9,693 bases of DNA. It comes from JBDSEG01 sp039920165. GTDB taxonomy: Bacteria; Pseudomonadota; Gammaproteobacteria; Burkholderiales; Burkholderiaceae_C. Of this stretch, positions 5,893-9,693 are shown one piece after another; within the stretch, counting starts at the first letter, position 1; each line of letters opens with the position of its first letter. The notes under the pieces are model-generated. The model searched no databases. It was not told the DNA's origin and saw nothing but the letters and a program-made list of their open reading frames with translations. The stretch covers positions 1 to 9,693 of the forward strand of contig JBDSEG010000022.1 of assembly GCA_039920165.1 (NCBI GenBank). Reading direction: 5' to 3'. The position numbers and the translations under genes are program-made.

Positions 5893-6345
5893 ATGCGGAC
5901 CTTCGAACATCTGAGCGAACTGGCCGGGCTGGTGGGGCAGGAGATCGGCGTGAGCGACTGGATCACGGTCGATCAGGCGCGCATCGACGGTTTTGCCGAG
6001 GCGACCGGCGACCGGCAGTGGATCCACATCGATTCCGGTCGCGCTGCGGCCGGGCCGTTCGGCACCACCATCGCGCACGGCTTTCTGACCCTGTCGCTGC
6101 TGCCCGAGATGGGCGCCTCGGCAATGACGGTCACCGACACCCGCATGGGCGTCAACTACGGGCTGAACCGGGTCCGTTTCACCGCTCCGGTGCCGGTGGA
6201 CAGCCGGCTGCGCGGGCAGTTCAAGCTGATCGCATTCGAGCCGATCGAAGGCGGCGCGCAGCTCACGATGCAGGTGACGATGCAGCGCGAGGGCTCGGAC
6301 AAGCCGGTGTGCGTCGCCGAGTCGCTGGCGCGCCGCTATACCTGA
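5893..6345 (+). CDS. MaoC-family dehydratase, (R)-specific enoyl-CoA hydratase-like
   Basis: This 150-residue hot-dog-fold protein has the hydratase-2 motif FAEATGDRQWIHID (residues 34-47), with Asp40 and His45 as the catalytic pair, followed by GPFGTTIAHGFLTLSLLP, the classic continuation. The later GVNYGLNRVRFTAPVPVDSRLRG is also family-typical. Such enzymes add water to trans-2-enoyl-CoA to give (R)-3-hydroxyacyl-CoA, feeding polyhydroxyalkanoate or related pathways, or act on other enoyl thioesters. No acyl-CoA genes are next to it, so the physiological substrate is open. The length is that of single-domain MaoC proteins. GGGGA stands about nine bases before the ATG. It reads divergently from kefF across 94 bases and lies 34 bases before the response regulator, so it may be co-transcribed with the two-component genes. 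Confidence 0.88.
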   Translation: MRTFEHLSELAGLVGQEIGVSDWITVDQARIDGFAEATGDRQWIHIDSGRAAAGPFGTTIAHGFLTLSLLPEMGASAMTVTDTRMGVNYGLNRVRFTAPVPVDSRLRGQFKLIAFEPIEGGAQLTMQVTMQREGSDKPVCVAESLARRYT

Positions 6346-6379
6346 GCGGCATTCGCGTCACCGCAGCGAGCCGGATCGA

Positions 6380-7069
6380 ATGAAAGTCCTGCTGATCGAC
6401 GATCACCCGCTGATCCTCGCGGCGCTCACGCGGGTCATCGAGGGTTTGCAGCGCGACGTGAAGGTGACCACCGCCGACAGCGCCGGCGCGGCGCGCAAGA
6501 CCCTGTCGGCCGACGCCGATTTCGAGCTCGTCCTGCTCGACCTGCAGCTCGGCGATTCCGACGGTTTCGACCTGCTCGAGGAACTGCGCGCGCGCTGCCC
6601 GGCGCTGCCGGTGGTGGTCGTTTCGGGGTCGGACAGCGAAGAGGACATGATCCGCGCGATCGACCTCGGCGCGATGGGTTTCGTTCCGAAGCGCGCCGGA
6701 TCCGACGTGCTGTTCGAGGCCCTGCGCAGCGTCATGCAGGGCGGCATCTTCATTCCCGATGCCAAGACCGGCGCTGCCGTCGCCGCGCGTCGCGACCGTT
6801 CGGCGGCCGCTGCCGGCAGCGACACCGGCACGCGCGCCGCGCACCCCGGCTTCGGACTCACGCCGCGCCAGACCGAGGTGCTCGCGCTGCTGCTGCAGGG
6901 CAAGCCGAACAAGCTGATCGCGCGCGAGCTCGATGTTTCGGTCGATACGGTGAAGGACCACGTCGCAGCCGTGCTGCGCGCCTTGAAGGTCACGACGCGC
7001 ACCCAGGCAGTGCTCGCGGTGGGCCGAATGGGCAACACCATACCCGGGCCTTGGCGGCCGCCCGAGTGA
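6380..7069 (+). CDS. NarL/FixJ-type response regulator
   Basis: This 229-residue protein has two domains. Residues 1-120 form a receiver: the acidic pair Asp7-Asp8 in LLIDDHP, phospho-acceptor Asp54 in VLLDLQLGD, Ser82 in VVVVSGSD and Lys104 in FVPKRAG. After an Ala/Arg-rich linker (about 130-155), residues 158-210 are a LuxR-type helix-turn-helix: LTPRQTEVLALLLQGKPNKLIARELDVS, then VDTVKDHVAAVLRALKV. It should bind DNA as a phosphorylated dimer and control transcription. The short tail (GNTIPGPWRPPE) is unusual only in that its coding sequence overlaps the start of the kinase gene (GTGA, 7066-7069). This makes the next gene its likely partner. The target genes cannot be deduced; the nearby maoC and kef genes are candidates only. 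Confidence 0.92.
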   Translation: MKVLLIDDHPLILAALTRVIEGLQRDVKVTTADSAGAARKTLSADADFELVLLDLQLGDSDGFDLLEELRARCPALPVVVVSGSDSEEDMIRAIDLGAMGFVPKRAGSDVLFEALRSVMQGGIFIPDAKTGAAVAARRDRSAAAAGSDTGTRAAHPGFGLTPRQTEVLALLLQGKPNKLIARELDVSVDTVKDHVAAVLRALKVTTRTQAVLAVGRMGNTIPGPWRPPE

Positions 7070-8856
7070 AGGCCGAGAGGGCGCTGGCGGAGGAAGTCCA
7101 GGCCGCCTACGACTACATGCCGGCCGCGCTCGCCGGCTATGCGGCCGGGGTTGGCGTTGTCGCGCTGCTGTTCTGGGCCACGACCGCCGCGTCGCTGATG
7201 CTCGGCTGGATGGCCGCGTTCGGGCTGATGCTCGGAATCCGCCTCGTCGTCCTGCAACGCTTCAAGCTCGCCCGGCCGCGCACGCAGGCGCAGTGGCAGC
7301 GCTGGCGGCAGGCGATGAATATCGGCACCGTCGCGGCCGGTGCACTGTGGGGCGCGACCGGCTGGATCTTCTATTCGCGCGGCAACGATCTGCAGCAGAT
7401 CGGCCTGATCGTCATCGTCTACACCTACTGCACGGCCGCGCTGCCGGTGCTGGCGATGCAGCCGCGCATGTACCTTGCCTTCGCGGCGCTGTGCATGGGC
7501 CCGCTGCTGGCGCGCATCGCCAGTGGCGCCGATGCCTACAGCTATCAGCTGGCCGGCGAGCTGCTGCTGATCATCACCATCACCACCGTGCTGGCGCGCA
7601 CCTACCGCCAGTCGCTGCAGCGCGAGATCGAGCTCAAGCTGCACGCCGACGAACTGCTGGACGCGCTGCGGATCGAGAAGGCGGCGGTCGATGCGGCGCG
7701 CGGCGAGGCCGAGATCGCAAACCGCGCCAAGACCCAGTTCTTCGCCGCCGCCAGCCACGACCTGCGTCAGCCGCTGCACGCCATGGGCTTGTTCGCCGAG
7801 GCGCTGCGCCAGCGCGCTAACGATCCGGAGGTTTCGCAACTGGTGTCCAGCATCAACGAATCGGTCGACGCCCTCGAAGGCCTGTTCTCCGAACTGCTCG
7901 ATATCACCCGCATCGACGCCGGCGGGGTCGACGTGAACCCGTTGCACTTCGAATTCGGCGAGCTGCTGCGCAAGCTGCGACTGCACTTCGAGCCGACCGC
8001 GTTCGAGAAGGGTCTGGCCCTGCGCCTGCGCGGTGGCGAGCGCGTGATCCACGCCGATCCGCTGCTGGTCGAGCGCATCCTGCGCAACCTGGTCTCGAAT
8101 GCGATCCGCTATACCGAGGACGGCAGCGTGCTGGTCGCCTGCCGCGCGCGCGGCGACCGGATGCTGCTCCAGGTGTGGGACAGCGGCGCCGGAATCGCAC
8201 CGCACCAGCAAGGCCGCATCTTCGAGGAGTTCTACCAGGTCGCGCGCGCCGGTGAGCTGCCGGCCCACGAACGCAAGGGACTCGGGCTCGGCCTGGCGAC
8301 GGTCCAGCGCCTGGCGCGGCTGATGGGCGCGCCGCTCACGCTGCGCTCGGTGCCGGGACGCGGCAGCATGTTCCAACTCGAACTGCCGGCCGGCCGGCTG
8401 GCGCGCTCGCTGGGCCCGTCGATCACGGGCCGCAGGACGCCCGCGATCACGCTCGATGGCCGGCTCATCTTCGTGGTCGAGGACGAGCCCTCGGTACGCG
8501 CCGGACTGCAGGCGCTGCTCACCGGCTGGGGCGCGAGCCTGGTCGCCTTCGACAGTGTCGCCGCCGTCGCGACCTGGGCGCCCACCGCGGCGGCGCAGGG
8601 CGTGCGTCCCGACCTTCTGATCGTCGATTACCGGCTCGAGGAAGGCCGCGACGGCCTCGAGGCACTCGGCCTCCTGCGCGCCGCCTTCGGCCGCAGCGTG
8701 CCGGCGATCATGGTCACCGGCAGCACGATGAGCGGCTTCGAACGCGAAGCCCAGGCCAACGATTTCCACCTGCTCGTCAAGCCGGTTCTGCCGAACAAGC
8801 TGAGGGCGATGATCGCGTTCAAGCTCGCGGCGGCGGCCGGTCCGGCACGTCAGTAA
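7066..8856 (+). CDS. Hybrid sensor histidine kinase with six-segment membrane input and C-terminal receiver
   Basis: From a GTG at 7066 overlapping the regulator stop as GTGA, the protein has 596 residues; a TTG at 7051 would add five. Residues ~20-182 hold about six hydrophobic segments with short loops, followed by a helical linker (RQSLQREIELKLHADELLDAL) that looks coiled-coil. The HisKA domain has His231 in AASHDLRQPLHAM. The ATPase domain shows an N box (RILRNLVSNAIRYTEDG), G1 (WDSGAGIAP) and G2 (KGLGLGLATV). The last ~120 residues are a receiver: acidic pair in VVEDEPSV, phospho-acceptor Asp521 in LIVDYRLEEG, then MVTGST and the late Lys in LLVKPVLP. It should phosphorylate its own receiver and the adjacent NarL-type regulator. 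No PAS, HAMP, HPt or periplasmic sensor domain is seen, so the signal is unknown. Confidence 0.92.
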   Translation: MKAERALAEEVQAAYDYMPAALAGYAAGVGVVALLFWATTAASLMLGWMAAFGLMLGIRLVVLQRFKLARPRTQAQWQRWRQAMNIGTVAAGALWGATGWIFYSRGNDLQQIGLIVIVYTYCTAALPVLAMQPRMYLAFAALCMGPLLARIASGADAYSYQLAGELLLIITITTVLARTYRQSLQREIELKLHADELLDALRIEKAAVDAARGEAEIANRAKTQFFAAASHDLRQPLHAMGLFAEALRQRANDPEVSQLVSSINESVDALEGLFSELLDITRIDAGGVDVNPLHFEFGELLRKLRLHFEPTAFEKGLALRLRGGERVIHADPLLVERILRNLVSNAIRYTEDGSVLVACRARGDRMLLQVWDSGAGIAPHQQGRIFEEFYQVARAGELPAHERKGLGLGLATVQRLARLMGAPLTLRSVPGRGSMFQLELPAGRLARSLGPSITGRRTPAITLDGRLIFVVEDEPSVRAGLQALLTGWGASLVAFDSVAAVATWAPTAAAQGVRPDLLIVDYRLEEGRDGLEALGLLRAAFGRSVPAIMVTGSTMSGFEREAQANDFHLLVKPVLPNKLRAMIAFKLAAAAGPARQ

Positions 8857-9401
8857 CTGCGCCCGCGCTTGTACTGCGCGTGCGTGCGCGGCGCGAGTGC
8901 GCTGCCGGATCGCGCAATGGCGGCGAACGAGCCCGCGGCGTGGGCGTGGCAGATCGCGAGACCGAGCGCATCGGCGGCGTCGCTGCCGGGCAGGCCGGGC
9001 AGGTCGAGCAGGCGCGCGACCATGGCCTGCACCTGTTCCTTCTTCGCCTGGCCGTGGCCGACGATCGCCTTCTTCATCTGCAGCGCGGTGTATTCGGCCA
9101 CATTGATCGTCCCCGAGATCAGCGCCGTCAGCGCCGCCCCGCGCGCCTGGCCGAGCAACAGCGTGGATTGCGGATTGACGTTGACGAAAACGATCTCGAT
9201 CGACGCGCAGGTCGGCTCGTAGCGCGTGGCGATTTCGCGCACCCCGTCGAAGATGATCTTCAGCCGCGCCGGCAGGTTGCCTGCTTGCGCCGCGTCGGTG
9301 CGAATGGTTCCGCTGGCCACGTAATGCAGCCGCGCGCCGCTCGATTCGATGACGCCGAAGCCGGTCGTTCGCAGGCCGGGATCGATGCCGAGGATGCGCA
9401 T
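8850..9401 (-). CDS. ruvC: Crossover junction endodeoxyribonuclease RuvC
   Basis: RuvC resolves Holliday junctions by paired nicks, working with the RuvAB branch-migration motor. The 183-residue protein from the ATG at 9399-9401 starts MRILGIDPGLRTTGFGVIE, which aligns with the family start. The four acidic catalytic residues are present: Asp7, Glu69 (CASIEIVFVN), Asp141 and Asp144 (GSDAADALGLAICHAH). The conserved NVNPQSTLLLGQARGAAL and GHGQAKKEQVQAMV blocks are also clear. Another ATG at 9405-9407 is equally possible, and a GTG at 9417-9419 less so; no start has a good ribosome site. The C-terminal tail (APRTHAQYKRGRSY) is basic. Its stop overlaps the kinase stop by 7 bp in convergent orientation, so ruvA and ruvB do not follow it here. 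The gene upstream ends about 19 bases before this start. Confidence 0.96.
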   Translation of the reverse strand: MRILGIDPGLRTTGFGVIESSGARLHYVASGTIRTDAAQAGNLPARLKIIFDGVREIATRYEPTCASIEIVFVNVNPQSTLLLGQARGAALTALISGTINVAEYTALQMKKAIVGHGQAKKEQVQAMVARLLDLPGLPGSDAADALGLAICHAHAAGSFAAIARSGSALAPRTHAQYKRGRSY

Positions 9402-9420
9402 GCTCATCGCGATATTCACG

Positions 9421-9693
9421 TCAGCGCGGTTGCATCTCGGACGAAGGCAGGATGCGGACGCCGGGACGCGCCTGCGCGAGCGCGGCAATCATTGCCGCCG
9501 CCACCGCGGACGCTGCGATCGGCCGCACCGAGGCCGGCACCAGGCCGATCAACGGTCCGAGCAGGCGCACGGCCCACACCTCCCCGTTGCGCACCGGCTG
9601 GCCGAGCGCGGCGCGGTCGCCGATCAAGAGCGATGGCTGCGCGATGACGACCGACGCGAAGCCGAGTTGCGCGACCGCCTGCTGCATCTCGCC
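9421..9693 (-). CDS. Rossmann-type NAD(P)-binding oxidoreductase / epimerase-like protein, C-terminal part
   Basis: The frame is open from the window edge to a TGA at 9421-9423 and gives the last 90 residues. It reads GEMQQAVAQLGFASVVIAQPSLLIGDRAALG and then VRPIAASAVAAAMIAAL. This is the C-terminal pattern of small atypical SDR / NAD(P)H-binding proteins of the TIP30-NmrA-like kind: a helix with GEME/Q after the catalytic area, a strand to xRPSLLxG(D/E)R, and a PI-x-x-x-x-VA-x-A block. The nucleotide-binding N-terminus lies outside the window, so neither cofactor nor reaction can be judged. Orientation and close spacing suggest co-transcription with ruvC. Confidence 0.65.
   Translation of the reverse strand, partial: GEMQQAVAQLGFASVVIAQPSLLIGDRAALGQPVRNGEVWAVRLLGPLIGLVPASVRPIAASAVAAAMIAALAQARPGVRILPSSEMQPR

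Noticed and set aside
6403..8769. Long minus-strand frame (788 codons) antisense to the two-component genes
   Set aside because: Composition is dominated by Arg, Gln, Ala and His, as expected for the antisense of GC-rich coding DNA. The plus-strand genes have complete catalytic motifs.
1..9693. CRISPR array, tRNA or rRNA genes
   Set aside because: No regularly spaced direct repeats and no recognisable tRNA cloverleaf or rRNA sequence were seen on either strand.

Overview
The window is high-GC DNA with strong GC bias at third codon positions. It carries close homologues of proteobacterial KefF/KefC and RuvC, a DUF3455 lipoprotein and NarL/FixJ-type regulation. Together these suggest a betaproteobacterium (Burkholderiales or Rhodocyclales-like); genus cannot be told from the sequence alone.

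Region 1 (1 to about 2520) is an accessory, scarred patch. It opens with the C-terminal end of an IS630-type transposase. A complete PPOX-type flavoprotein gene on the minus strand follows, in visibly less GC-rich DNA. Just upstream of that gene, on its own strand, lies an 82-bp imperfect palindrome (917-998). It ends in GTTAGGC, the consensus core of an integron attC site, so the flavoprotein gene may be a stranded gene cassette. Next come a frameshifted 3' remnant of a SnoaL-like (NTF2-fold) gene and the 3' end of an IS1380-type element. The patch closes with an intact Phd-type antitoxin / VapC-type PIN toxin pair on the minus strand, with an extended -10 and a repeated hexamer in its promoter.

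Region 2 (2597-5798, minus strand) looks like ordinary chromosome. It holds a DUF3455 lipoprotein and then a kefFC-like operon in which the quinone-reductase subunit overlaps the glutathione-gated K+/H+ antiporter by ATGA. This pair should protect the cell from electrophiles by acidifying the cytoplasm through K+ efflux.

Region 3 (5893-8856, plus strand) reads divergently from kefF. It holds a MaoC-type enoyl-CoA hydratase, then a NarL-type response regulator. A membrane hybrid histidine kinase with its own C-terminal receiver follows, overlapping the regulator by GTGA. The kinase input is a bundle of about six membrane segments with no periplasmic or PAS domain that I can see.

Region 4 (8850-9693, minus strand) holds ruvC, whose stop codon overlaps the kinase stop codon tail to tail by 7 bp. 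Upstream of it is the end of a Rossmann-type NAD(P)-binding protein that runs off the window. RuvA and RuvB are not adjacent.

The most interesting items are the attC-like site with its candidate cassette, the layered decay of region 1, and the two-component system with an unassigned membrane sensor. I do not see a clear new multi-gene defence or biosynthetic system.
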